This document shows, piece after piece, positions 9,652 through 17,702 of a DNA stretch of 26,736 nucleotides (positions within the stretch are counted from its first letter, which is position 1; each line of letters begins with the position of its first letter). Source of the stretch: JBOGUF01 sp050696075. GTDB lineage: Bacteria; Chloroflexota; Chloroflexia; Thermomicrobiales; UBA6265. The translations under genes were made by a program, and so were the position numbers. The DNA lies in the NCBI GenBank assembly GCA_050696075.1, contig JBOGUF010000145.1, positions 1 through 26,736 of the forward strand, given 5' to 3'. The notes beneath the pieces were generated by a model. That model saw only the letters and a list, made by a program, of their open reading frames with translations, had not been told where the DNA came from and ran no database searches.

Positions 9652-11384
9652 CGCCGCTGCCCCGCGCCAGCGACCGCGGCTCGACCCGCGGTCGTCGTCT
9701 CGATCCAGGCCGCGACCGGGGGCGTCTCGGTGATCTGCGACTCGGTGACCACGTCGAGGAAGTACGGACGACCATCGGCTAGCGCCTCGGCCAACGCCGG
9801 CTTAACCTCGGCTGGATCGATCACCTGGCGGGCGCCCAATCCGAAGCCACGCGCGATCGCCGCGTAGTCAACCGCGTTGAAGTCGACCGAGAAGTAGCGG
9901 CCACCGTGGTAGAGATGCTGCAATTCCTTGATCCAACCGAAGGTGTTGTTGCTGCACTGGACGATGACGACCGGCAGGTTCAAGCGCGAGACCGTTTCGA
10001 GCTCGCCAACCGACATGCCGAAACTGCCGTCGCCCGTCATGCAGACGACCCGCTTCTCCGGCGCGGCAACGGCGGCCCCGACCACCCCCGGTAGCGCGTA
10101 GCCCAACCCACCGTGCGCCCGCGGGATGATCGTCGTCCGGCCCGCCCGCCGCAGTTCGTACTGCGCGCCGAGATAGGGCGTCGGCGTGCCGGGATCGGCC
10201 ACGATCAGCACGTCGTCGCCCAGTACCTCCCGCATCGCCCGCACCACGACCTGCGGCTTGATCGGCCGGCTATCGACCTGGCTTTGGCGCTCAACGTCCG
10301 CCCAGTACCGGTCGCGCTCGGCGACCAAGGCGTCGACCCGCTCGCGGTTGCGTGCCCCGATCGCGGCCGGTTGGTCGATGGCATCAATGAGGTCGGTCAA
10401 GGCCAACTTAGCGTCGCCGGCCACGGGCACAAGCAGCCGGTAGTTGTTGCCGATTTCCCACGGCTCGACGTCGATCTGGATCGCCGCCACGCCGCCGTGC
10501 AGCGGCGGCACATGCCAGTGATGGGTGGTCGTGGAGTCGGTCCGCGACCCCACGAAGATGACGAGGTCGGCGTCGCACACGACGGCGTTGGTATAGGCCC
10601 GCGCGCCGTTGCCGCCGACGATGCCGATTGAGACCGGACTCGTCTCGGCAATGCTCCCCTTGCCGTTGATCGAGGTCGCAACTGGGATATTCAGCGTCTC
10701 GGCGAGCCGTGTCAGCTCATCCCACGCCCCCGACGTTACCACCCCGCCACCGGCGACGATGATCGGCCGTCGGGCCGCGGCGATGGCATCCGCCGCCCGT
10801 TGCAACAGCGCCGAATCGGGCCGCGTCCTCAGAGCCGGCGCCGCCCCGAACTCCGGCACGCCGTAGACCGTCTCGTCGGGCGTCTCGCCTTCGAGCACGT
10901 CGGCCGGCAGCGAGAGATGGGTCGCGCCCGGCCGGCCGGTCGTCGCCATCCGGATCGCCCGCCGGGTCATCTCGGCCATCGTCGCCGCCGTATTGACGCG
11001 GGTGTTCCACTTCGTGATCGGCCGGAAGAGCGATTCCTGGTCGAGCTCGGTCAAGACGCCGCGTCCGTGCTGGTTCACCGGCGTATCGGAGGTCAGGCAG
11101 AGGAGCGGGATCGCGGAGCCGTGCGCCTCGGCGACGCCCGGCACGATGTAGGTCGCGCCGCCGCCGCTCGGCCCCTCGCAGACGCCGAGTCGGCCGCTTG
11201 CCCGCGCGTATACGTCCGCCATGAACGACGCGGAGCGTTCGTCCCGCGTCATGATGTGCGCGACCTCGTCCCGCCGCTCGTAGAGCGCGTCGTAAAAATC
11301 GACCCCGGTATCGCCCGGCAGTCCGAAGATATGCCGTACCCCGCTCCCGATCAAGACGTCGACCAGCGCCCTCGCCCCCTGCAT
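9648..11384 (-). CDS. Thiamine diphosphate-binding enzyme, acetolactate synthase-like
   Basis: A 578-residue member of the ThDP-dependent decarboxylase/ligase superfamily, with the N-terminal pyrimidine-binding, central and C-terminal PP-binding domains. Glu49 in TRDERSASFMADVYAR matches the cofactor-activating Glu. GDGSF (451-455) and Asn479-Asn480 (NNTFGW) form the GDG-x(n)-NN magnesium/diphosphate site. Because glyoxylate carboligase replaces this Glu with Val, the protein is unlikely to be Gcl even though a glycerate kinase lies upstream. No small regulatory subunit or other ilv gene is nearby, so the reaction is open. ATG 11384 follows a GGGGGA stretch with 8-nt spacing. The gene is coupled to the downstream nucleoside hydrolase and has its own candidate promoter. 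Confidence 0.88.
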   Translation of the reverse strand: MQGARALVDVLIGSGVRHIFGLPGDTGVDFYDALYERRDEVAHIMTRDERSASFMADVYARASGRLGVCEGPSGGGATYIVPGVAEAHGSAIPLLCLTSDTPVNQHGRGVLTELDQESLFRPITKWNTRVNTAATMAEMTRRAIRMATTGRPGATHLSLPADVLEGETPDETVYGVPEFGAAPALRTRPDSALLQRAADAIAAARRPIIVAGGGVVTSGAWDELTRLAETLNIPVATSINGKGSIAETSPVSIGIVGGNGARAYTNAVVCDADLVIFVGSRTDSTTTHHWHVPPLHGGVAAIQIDVEPWEIGNNYRLLVPVAGDAKLALTDLIDAIDQPAAIGARNRERVDALVAERDRYWADVERQSQVDSRPIKPQVVVRAMREVLGDDVLIVADPGTPTPYLGAQYELRRAGRTTIIPRAHGGLGYALPGVVGAAVAAPEKRVVCMTGDGSFGMSVGELETVSRLNLPVVIVQCSNNTFGWIKELQHLYHGGRYFSVDFNAVDYAAIARGFGLGARQVIDPAEVKPALAEALADGRPYFLDVVTESQITETPPVAAWIETTTAGRAAVAGAGQRR

Positions 11385-11454
11385 CGGTCATTCCCCCGGA
11401 TTCAGCGCCGGACCAACCAATCAAGGCCACGGCGCATCGTCACTAGCTATCGAA

Positions 11455-11463
11455 ACTATAGCA
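11455..11463 (-). promoter_or_regulatory. Extended -10 promoter of the ThDP enzyme/nucleoside hydrolase pair
   Basis: TGCTATAGT on minus: TATAGT (5/6) preceded by the extended -10 TGn. No clear -35 is present, which an extended -10 promoter can tolerate. It lies in the 98-nt gap downstream of glycerate kinase and about 70 nt before ATG 11384, so the pair need not depend on read-through from the glycerate kinase gene. Confidence 0.5.
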
Positions 11464-11482
11464 AAGGCCAGCGGAGATAGGG

Positions 11483-12778
11483 TCAGCGGCGGCGGACGGC
11501 GAAGTAGAGGTCGTTGACATTGGTGCCGGTCGGTCCCGGCCGCACCAGCCCACCAACCGCCGCGAAGAACCGCCCGCTGTCGTTGTCGTGGAGCGCCTTT
11601 CCTAAGTCAACTCCGAGCGATCGCGCCCGTTCAGCCGTGTCCTCGGACGCGATCGCACCGGCCGCGCCGGCCAGCCCGTCGTCGCCGTCCGTGGCGAGGC
11701 TGGCGACCGTCCAATCGGTCATCTTGGCCTCGTGCAGCGCAATGGCGGCGGCAAGCGCGAACTCGGTGTTTCGCCCGCCAACCCCGTCTCCCCGCACCGT
11801 CACTGTCGCCTCTCCCCCACCCAGTACGACGTCGACGTCCTCCGGCACGCGCGGCAGCAAGTCAACCCAATCGCGACCGAGCATGCTCGCTTCGCCGGTC
11901 TTGGCTCTCCACGCGACCATCGGCGCAAACCCGCGCGCTCGCGCCCGTCGCTCCGCGGCCACGATCGCGGCTTCGTTGCCGCCGACGATCACGAGCGCAT
12001 CCTGAGACGTGCCGATCGGATCGGATTGCATTGCCTCCGACAGCACGACGCGAACGGACTCGGGAGTCTGTTCGAGGACGCCATAACGACTCAAGACGTC
12101 GAGCGCCCGCTCACCCGTCGCGGCTCCAGGGACCGTCGGGCCGCTGGCGATGATCCTGGGGTCATTGCCGAGGACGTCTGACAGGATGAGCGTAACGACG
12201 TTCGCCTCGCCCGCCGCCCGGCGTAAGCCGCCGCCCTTGATTACGCTGAGCGGGATACGCACGGCGTTGAGATCCTCGATCGGGGCGCCCGCGCGCAAGA
12301 GAAGGTCGGTGACGCGCGCCATCTCCTCCAACGTGACCGGTGGTCGTGGCGCTTCGAGCAGCGCCGATCCGCCACCGGAGATGATCGCCAGGACGACGTC
12401 GTCCGGTCCCGCTTCGCTCACCAGTTCAAGCAGTTCGCGTGTCGCCGCCACGCCTCGTTGATCAGGGATGGGATGCGACGCCTCACGCACCGCCACGCGC
12501 GATGGCAACTCGCCGGTGGCGCACCCATCCTTCGTGATCACCAGCCCGCCGTCGATCAGCTCACCGCAAATCGCCTCAACACCGCGGGCCATCCGCACGG
12601 CGGCCTTACCGGCCCCGACCATCAGGAGCCGGCCATGAACAGGGATCCGGCGGTCGTCCAAGACCAGTTCGCGACCTTCGCGACAAAAATGCGACCGAAC
12701 GGCCGCTGCCGGCTCGACCGCCGCCAGGGCCGCGTGATAGAGATCGAGGATCGTTTCCTCAGCAGGCGACGCGCTCAT
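11483..12778 (-). CDS. gckA: Glycerate 2-kinase (MOFRL family)
   Basis: A 431-residue protein of the GckA/TtuD glycerate kinase family, which phosphorylates D-glycerate with ATP to 2-phosphoglycerate. The N-terminal DUF4147 domain contains LLMVGAGKAAVRMA, ASHPIPDQRG, ISGGGSALLEAP and LSDVLGNDPRIIASGPT. The C-terminal MOFRL domain contains VVLGGGEATVTVRGDGVGGRNTE and ATDGDDGLAGAAGA. Length is normal. ATG 12778 overlaps the rluD stop by 4 nt (ATGA), with GAGG a few bases upstream, so it is the fourth gene of the dksA-like/lspA/rluD cluster. Its link to the downstream ThDP enzyme is only by position. Confidence 0.92.
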   Translation of the reverse strand: MSASPAEETILDLYHAALAAVEPAAAVRSHFCREGRELVLDDRRIPVHGRLLMVGAGKAAVRMARGVEAICGELIDGGLVITKDGCATGELPSRVAVREASHPIPDQRGVAATRELLELVSEAGPDDVVLAIISGGGSALLEAPRPPVTLEEMARVTDLLLRAGAPIEDLNAVRIPLSVIKGGGLRRAAGEANVVTLILSDVLGNDPRIIASGPTVPGAATGERALDVLSRYGVLEQTPESVRVVLSEAMQSDPIGTSQDALVIVGGNEAAIVAAERRARARGFAPMVAWRAKTGEASMLGRDWVDLLPRVPEDVDVVLGGGEATVTVRGDGVGGRNTEFALAAAIALHEAKMTDWTVASLATDGDDGLAGAAGAIASEDTAERARSLGVDLGKALHDNDSGRFFAAVGGLVRPGPTGTNVNDLYFAVRRR

Positions 12779-13761
12779 TCCGCCTCACGATTGAGCAAGG
12801 AGAGGCCGCCTTGCAGGTCGGACGGCAATGCCGACGAGAAACGGACGCGGCGGCCGTCCGGCAGGTCGAAGCCCAGACTGGCGGCGTGCAAGAACTGCCG
12901 CTTCACCAGCGCCTTCCGCCCGCCCGTTGGGCCGGCGTGCGGATTGTAGAGGGCATCGCCGACGATCGGATGATCGATGAAGGCGAGGTGAACCCGAACC
13001 TGATGCGTGCGCCCCGTTTCCAACTCGACGTCGAGCAGCGTGCAGGTTTCGTACCGCTGTGCGACCCGAAAGTTGGAGATGGCAGGACGCCCGCTCGCAA
13101 TCGCGGCCATCCGCATCCGATTCGCCGGGTCGCGGCCGATCGGGGCATCGATCGTCGCCTCTTCCGGCTCGACCACACCGCGCGCCAAGGCGACGTACCC
13201 CTTTTCCACCGTGCGCTCCTGCCATTGAGCAACCAGCGACAGCTTCGCCCGATCGTTCTTGGCGACGACCATCAGACCCGACGTCTCTTTGTCGAGCCGG
13301 TGGACGATGCCGGGGCGATGCGAACCGCTGACGGCCATCTCCGGCGCGTGCGCCAGCAGCGCATTGACCAGCGTGCCGCGCGCATGCCCCGGCGCGGGGT
13401 GGACCACCATCCCCGCCGGCTTGTCGATGACGATGACGTCGTCGTCCTCGTAGACGATTGCGAGTGGGATCGCCTCCGGCACGATCTCGTCCAGTTCCGT
13501 CGCCGGGACCGTGACAGTGACGACGTCGCCGCGCGCGAGCTTGTACGACCGTCGAGCCGGCACACCGTTGACAACGATCCGGCCGTCGTCGACGAGTTGC
13601 TGCAGAAACGCACGGCTCAGATCAGCCACCCGGCTGGCGACGAACTTGTCGAGTCGCTCGCGCACGTCAGCTTCGGTCGGATGCAACTCGATCACCCGCC
13701 CCACGCCGGGCATGGCGACGACAGGATCGATCTCTTCCTCGACCAGCGCGGCGTCGCTCAT
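12775..13761 (-). CDS. rluD: Ribosomal large subunit pseudouridine synthase, RluD family
   Basis: A 328-residue RluA/RluD-type enzyme that isomerises uridines in RNA, usually helix 69 of 23S rRNA for RluD. An S4 RNA-binding domain (about 30-85, ERLDKFVASRVADLSRAFL) precedes the catalytic domain. Asp157 in HRLDKETSGL is the catalytic residue, and GRTHQVRVHLA is the other family motif. The start is ATG 13761, overlapping the lspA stop (ATGA). The open frame extends to 14214, but that part is read in lspA's DNA and is spurious. The lspA-rluD order is widely conserved in bacteria. RluD and its RluB/C/E paralogues cannot be separated fully by eye; the architecture favours RluD. Confidence 0.92.
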   Translation of the reverse strand: MSDAALVEEEIDPVVAMPGVGRVIELHPTEADVRERLDKFVASRVADLSRAFLQQLVDDGRIVVNGVPARRSYKLARGDVVTVTVPATELDEIVPEAIPLAIVYEDDDVIVIDKPAGMVVHPAPGHARGTLVNALLAHAPEMAVSGSHRPGIVHRLDKETSGLMVVAKNDRAKLSLVAQWQERTVEKGYVALARGVVEPEEATIDAPIGRDPANRMRMAAIASGRPAISNFRVAQRYETCTLLDVELETGRTHQVRVHLAFIDHPIVGDALYNPHAGPTGGRKALVKRQFLHAASLGFDLPDGRRVRFSSALPSDLQGGLSLLNREAE

Positions 13762-14339
13762 CGTTCGGCGTCCACCGCCACCGGCCGTCCCTTGTCGGGA
13801 ACCCGCGCGTCCGCTTCGCACCGCGGCTGCCCATCTTGCAGCAGATGCAACCCAAGCACAGCGACTCCGAGCGTAATCGCGCTGTCCGCGATGTTGAACT
13901 TCGGCCAGATGCCGACGCTGACGAAGTCGACGACGTATTCGAACCGCAGACGGTCGATCAGGTTCCCGATCGCTCCCCCGATCAGGAGGCCCAAACCGAG
14001 CGCAAGCGTCATCGACGGCGCATGGTGTCGCGCGTAAGAGGCAACCAAACCGCCGACCACGACCAACGCGACCACGGTCAGCAGCACCGTTTGCCCACGA
14101 AAAAGCCCGAACGCGGCGCCCGTATTCTCGACGTAATGGAAGGCGAGCGCCGATCCGATCAGCTCGACGCGATGAGCCGGCTCCCCTGGCCCGAGTGCCC
14201 GGATGACGAGCCACTTGCTCGCCTGGTCCAGCGCCAGCACGACGCCCGCGGCCGTGAATGGCAGCCAGAGCGGCGCCGGAACTATCTTCGTGCTTGCGCC
14301 ATCGTCAATCACTGAAGACTGCTGCCTACCGCCGACCAT
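13758..14339 (-). CDS. lspA: Lipoprotein signal peptidase (signal peptidase II)
   Basis: A 193-residue inner-membrane aspartyl protease that removes the signal peptide of diacylglyceryl prolipoproteins. Four hydrophobic segments are visible. Family motifs are LDQASKWLV, HYVENTGAAFG, GGAIGNLIDR, and the catalytic pair Asp138 (YVVDF) and Asp152 (FNIADSAIT). The start is uncertain: ATG 14339 overlaps the upstream zinc-protein gene by 14 nt and lacks a ribosome site; GTG 14312 gives 184 residues and is as plausible. The frame open to 14465 is a shadow of the upstream gene. It sits between the DksA-like gene and rluD, a common arrangement. Confidence 0.92.
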   Translation of the reverse strand: MVGGRQQSSVIDDGASTKIVPAPLWLPFTAAGVVLALDQASKWLVIRALGPGEPAHRVELIGSALAFHYVENTGAAFGLFRGQTVLLTVVALVVVGGLVASYARHHAPSMTLALGLGLLIGGAIGNLIDRLRFEYVVDFVSVGIWPKFNIADSAITLGVAVLGLHLLQDGQPRCEADARVPDKGRPVAVDAER

Positions 14340-14724
14340 GCAGCGCGTGCTGGCGTTCGAGGTACGACTGGCAATCGATGCAGTGGGCGACGTACGGAAA
14401 GGCCTCGAGCCGCTCATTGTTGATCGGTTGGCCGCAGCGCTGACAGTCGCCGTAGCTGCCGTCATCCATCCGCGAGAGCGCCCCGTCGATCTGCTTCATC
14501 ACCTCGGTGAGATCGCCGCTAAGGGTGGAGATGCGTTCCTGCTCCATGACACTGCTGCCGTCGTCGCCAAGGTGGTTGCCCAAGCCGCCGCGCTCGTTGG
14601 CCTGATCGACGCCCAGCCACTGCATTTCCTGGCTCAGCCGGTCGAGCTCACTCTGGATCTCAGTCTTGCGCGATTCCAGCGATTCACGCATCGTCGAGAG
14701 CTTTGCCGTGTCCACCATCGCCAT
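14326..14724 (-). CDS. DksA/TraR-type C4 zinc-finger protein
   Basis: A 132-residue protein with an N-terminal coiled coil (about 5-88, with an ERGGLGNHLGDDGSSVMEQER stretch typical of YteA/DksA-like proteins) and a zinc finger formed by Cys94, Cys97, Cys115 and Cys118 (C-x2-C-x17-C-x2-C). DksA-family proteins bind the RNA polymerase secondary channel; this short form lacks a clear DksA tip motif, so a transcriptional role is inferred. ATG 14724 follows AGGA by only 3 nt; ATG 14718 has 9-nt spacing and gives a product 2 residues shorter. It is first in a cluster with lspA, rluD and the glycerate kinase gene. Confidence 0.87.
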   Translation of the reverse strand: MAMVDTAKLSTMRESLESRKTEIQSELDRLSQEMQWLGVDQANERGGLGNHLGDDGSSVMEQERISTLSGDLTEVMKQIDGALSRMDDGSYGDCQRCGQPINNERLEAFPYVAHCIDCQSYLERQHALHGRR

Positions 14725-14856
14725 TCATCCTGTCCGTTCGCGAGCGACCGCGGTTTTCCCCACGCCCGCGGCCCGATCCAACTGCCGCAAAACGGCGCGC
14801 TTCACGACGCAAGAACAATGCCGCCTTCGGACACTCGGCCAATCGAGTTGAACGCG

Positions 14857-14883
14857 ATGGTAGCACACGGGTGCGTCTATACT
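14857..14883. promoter_or_regulatory. Possible divergent promoter pair for the DksA-like gene and murG
   Basis: In the 238-nt divergent gap, minus carries an extended -10 TGCTACCAT (14857-14865) facing the DksA-like gene, and plus carries TATACT (14878-14883) facing murG. Neither has a good -35 at 16-18 nt. The two boxes nearly abut, so the two promoters may compete. Confidence 0.3.
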
Positions 14884-14962
14884 CTGGGCACGGTCGGGTC
14901 GGCAAGGTCCCCAGGTTGAAACCACCGGTATCTCAATGCCGGGTATCGTTCAAGGAACAAAG

Positions 14963-16102
14963 GTGCAAGACAATCGAGCGCTACGGATGGTCATCGCCGG
15001 TGGCGGCACGGGCGGGCACGTCTTGCCCGCCGTCGCCGTCGTCCACGAATTGCGCGCGCGGGCCGTGCCGCTGAGCTGCCTATGGGTTGGAAGCCGAACG
15101 GGTGTTGAGCGGGAGGCGGCGGAGCGGGAGGACATCCCCTTCGCCGCGATCCAGACCGGTAAGCTCCGCCGCTACCTCTCTACAAAGACGGCCGCCGACG
15201 CCGTTCGCATCCCGATTGGCTTTGGCCAAGCCGTCCGCGTGTTGCGCTGGTTCCGACCCGACGTCGTCTTCAGCACCGGCGGCTTCGTCAGCGTGCCGAC
15301 CGTCCTCGCCGCCGCCCGCCTCGCTCCCATCCTCACCCACGAGCAAACAGCAACCCTCGGGCTCGCCACGCGGATCAATCTGCGGGTCGCCGACAAGCTC
15401 GCCGTCTCCTACCCGGAGTCGGTCACGCTCGCCGGCGTCCGCCAGGATCGCGCCGTCGTCACTGGCAACCCGGTCCGGGCGACACTGGCATCCGGCAACG
15501 CGGTTCACGGCCTGGCCCGGTTCCAATTCTCACCCGAACTTCCACTCGTTTATGTCACGGGCGGCGCCCGCGGAGCATCACCCGTGAATCACCGCATCCA
15601 GGCAGAGTTGCCTGGACTCCTCGAACGCTGCCAGATTCTTCATCAGACCGGGCCTGCCTCCATGAACGACGACGCGAGAACCATGCGTACCTTGTGGGAG
15701 ACGTGGCCGGAGAAATTGCAGCCTCGCTACTTCGTCTCTGAGTTCGTCGGCGACGAGTTGCCCGACGTCTACGCCGCCGCGTCGCTCGTCGTCGGCCGGG
15801 CCGGCGCCGGCACCGTCGCCGAGCTCGCCTTCCTCGGCAAACCATCGATCCTTATCCCCCTCCCCGGCACCGGCGGCGACGAGCAAGTCCGCAACGCCGC
15901 GATCCTCTCCGATGCCGGCGCCTCCGTCGTCATTCCCCAGGACCAAGCGACGCCGGAACGGTTGGGAGGAGAGATCATCCGTCTCCTCGGCGACCCCGAC
16001 CGATTGCGGACGATGGGCGACCGCGCAAAGGCGGTTGGCCGACCGGATGCGGCCGCCCGCTTGGCCGACGAATTGTTGAATCTGGCAGGATGGGCATGGT
16101 AG
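14963..16102 (+). CDS. murG: UDP-N-acetylglucosamine--N-acetylmuramyl-(pentapeptide) pyrophosphoryl-undecaprenol transferase
   Basis: A 379-residue GT28 glycosyltransferase that adds GlcNAc to lipid I, making lipid II on the inner face of the membrane. The N-terminal G-loop GGGTGGH (13-19), FSTGGFVS, LTHEQTATLG and VTGNPVR are visible, as are the C-terminal donor-site stretches VGRAGAGTVAELAFLGKPSILIPLP and GGDEQVRNA. GTG 14963 is chosen because AAGGA (14952-14956) lies 6 nt upstream; ATG 14936 would add 9 residues without a ribosome site. The gene stands outside any visible mur/fts cluster. It converges on radA with a 10-nt gap and no clear terminator. Confidence 0.95.
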   Translation: MQDNRALRMVIAGGGTGGHVLPAVAVVHELRARAVPLSCLWVGSRTGVEREAAEREDIPFAAIQTGKLRRYLSTKTAADAVRIPIGFGQAVRVLRWFRPDVVFSTGGFVSVPTVLAAARLAPILTHEQTATLGLATRINLRVADKLAVSYPESVTLAGVRQDRAVVTGNPVRATLASGNAVHGLARFQFSPELPLVYVTGGARGASPVNHRIQAELPGLLERCQILHQTGPASMNDDARTMRTLWETWPEKLQPRYFVSEFVGDELPDVYAAASLVVGRAGAGTVAELAFLGKPSILIPLPGTGGDEQVRNAAILSDAGASVVIPQDQATPERLGGEIIRLLGDPDRLRTMGDRAKAVGRPDAAARLADELLNLAGWAW

Positions 16103-16112
16103 GGGCAGACGG

Positions 16113-17483
16113 CTATTCCACCGCCGCCTCCACCGCCTCGGCGACCGTCGCGGCGCGGACGAGCTCGATCCCGTCGGCCATCTGGCCGGAGCGGCGACCA
16201 AGGACGGGCGGCACGATCGCCCGTTGGAAGCCCAGCCGCCGTGCCTCGTTGAGCCGGCGTTCGAGCTGGTTGACCGAGCGCAGCTCGCCCGATAAGCCAA
16301 TCTCGCCGATGGCGACGGTCCGGTGATCGACTTGCCGATCCTTGAAGCTGGAGGCGACCGCCAGCGCGACCGAGAGGTCGGCGGCCGGTTCCGCCACCCG
16401 CAAGCCGCCGACGACGTTGGCGAAAATGTCCTGCCCGCCCAAGGCCAGCCCGACCCGCTTTTGCAGTACGGCGACGAGGAGTTGCAGCCGGCTGTTATCG
16501 AGGCCGTTGGCGCTGCGTCTGGGTAGCCCGAAGGCGGTTGCGGTGGTCAACGCTTGGACCTCGACCAGGATCGGCCGGGTTCCCTCCATCGTCACCGCGA
16601 CGGTCGAGCCGGAGGCGTTGCCGCCCCGCTCCTCCAGGAACGCCTCGGAGGGATTGCGGACCTCGCACAACCCGGTATCGGCCATCTCAAAAACGCCGAC
16701 CTCGTCGGTCGAGCCGAACCGGTTCTTGACCGCGCGCAGAATCCGGAACTGGTGGTAACGATCCCCTTCCAGATAGAGCACCGCGTCGACCATGTGCTCC
16801 AAGACCCGCGGCCCGGCAATTGTCCCTTCCTTGGTGACGTGGCCGACGATGAGCACCGGCACGTTTTTCGGCTTGGCCCACTGCATTAACCTGGCGGTGC
16901 ATTCGCGCACCTGCGAGACGCTCCCAGCCGCCGAGGTGATCTCATCGACGTACACCGTCTGGATCGAATCGACGATGAGCAGTCCCGGCTGATGTTCCTC
17001 GGCCGCGCGCAGCACCTCGTCCAGATTCGTCTCCGACAACACGAGCAACCGTTCGCCGCGCACCCCCAGCCGGTCGGCGCGGAGCTTGATCTGCCGCGCC
17101 GACTCCTCCGCCGAGACGTAGAGCACCGAGCCCGCCCGTTCGGCCAGATCGGCGGCGGTCTGGAGGACAAGCGTCGACTTGCCGATTCCCGGATCACCGC
17201 CGATCAAGACGAGCGACCCCGGCACCAACCCGCCGCCCAGCACACGGTTCAATTCCTCGATCGGAACCATGAGCCGGTCGTGTTCGGCCGAGCCGACCTC
17301 ATCGAGCGGCATCGCCCGCGCCGCGGTCCGCGCCGACCGGCCACCCGCCGGCGCCCGCCGCTCCTCGATCGTCTCGACCATCGAGTTCCACGCGCCGCAA
17401 TTCGGGCACCGCCCAAGGTAGGCGGGACTCACGGCGCCGCATTGCTGACAGACAAAGGTCGTCTTGGTCTTCGTCTTCGCCAT
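16113..17483 (-). CDS. radA: DNA repair protein RadA (Sms)
   Basis: A 456-residue RecA-like ATPase that promotes branch migration in recombinational repair. The N-terminal C4 zinc finger is Cys12/15/26/29. Walker A GGDPGIGKST is at 95-104, the RadA-specific KNRFG at 253-257 (KNRFGSTDEVGVFEM), and a Lon-like C-terminal domain follows (ANVVGGLRVAEPAADLSVALA, GEIGLSGELRSV). The family length is about 450. ATG 17483 is preceded by a weak GAG site; a TTG one codon earlier is also in frame. It lies downstream of clpC, as in Firmicutes operons, but here 219 nt with a palindrome and a hairpin separate the two. Confidence 0.96.
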   Translation of the reverse strand: MAKTKTKTTFVCQQCGAVSPAYLGRCPNCGAWNSMVETIEERRAPAGGRSARTAARAMPLDEVGSAEHDRLMVPIEELNRVLGGGLVPGSLVLIGGDPGIGKSTLVLQTAADLAERAGSVLYVSAEESARQIKLRADRLGVRGERLLVLSETNLDEVLRAAEEHQPGLLIVDSIQTVYVDEITSAAGSVSQVRECTARLMQWAKPKNVPVLIVGHVTKEGTIAGPRVLEHMVDAVLYLEGDRYHQFRILRAVKNRFGSTDEVGVFEMADTGLCEVRNPSEAFLEERGGNASGSTVAVTMEGTRPILVEVQALTTATAFGLPRRSANGLDNSRLQLLVAVLQKRVGLALGGQDIFANVVGGLRVAEPAADLSVALAVASSFKDRQVDHRTVAIGEIGLSGELRSVNQLERRLNEARRLGFQRAIVPPVLGRRSGQMADGIELVRAATVAEAVEAAVE

Positions 17484-17506
17484 CAATCATCTCAATCAAC
17501 ACGAAA

Positions 17507-17527
17507 GGGACGGCCGATGACCGTCCC
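17507..17527 (-). terminator. Terminator- or attenuator-like hairpin before radA
   Basis: Perfect 7-bp inverted repeat GGGACGG (17507-17513) and CCGTCCC (17521-17527). On minus it is followed by TTTCGTGTT, a weak U-rich tail, and ends 24 nt before the radA ATG. It could end clpC transcripts or form part of a radA leader. The U-tract is poor, so strength is uncertain. Confidence 0.45.
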
Positions 17528-17554
17528 CTCCCTTCTACCATGAACGCGACCGTT

Positions 17555-17682
17555 GTAGGGGCGCTGCTTGCTGCGCCCGCGCGCCACAGCGCGCATCGGC
17601 CGCACGTCCGATAACCGTTCGACGGGCCGCATGCGCGGCATGTCGGCCTTCGGCCGCCGGGCGCGGCAAGCAGCGCCCCTAC
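17555..17682. repeat. 128-nt palindromic element (REP/MITE-like) between clpC and radA
   Basis: Outer arms 17555-17579 and 17658-17682 are 25 nt each and match at 24 positions (T17572 against the complement of G17665). Both begin, read inward, with GTAGGGGCGCTGCTTGC. The interior holds smaller palindromes, such as CGGCCTTCGGCCG near 17644-17656. No reading frame of the element resembles a transposase. It lies 20 nt downstream of the clpC stop, so RNA from clpC can fold it into a long hairpin. No second copy is in the window; a dispersed, non-autonomous family is inferred from its structure. Confidence 0.8.
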
Positions 17683-17702
17683 GCGACGTGCGCCGACTCC
17701 AC

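Noticed and set aside
9648..11384. Glyoxylate carboligase (Gcl), suggested by the nearby glycerate kinase
   Set aside because: Gcl has Val in place of the cofactor-activating Glu; Glu49 is present here.
16099..16112. GTAGGGGC at the murG stop as a half copy of the 17555-17682 element
   Set aside because: Only 8 nt are shared and no partner arm is nearby; chance similarity is likely.
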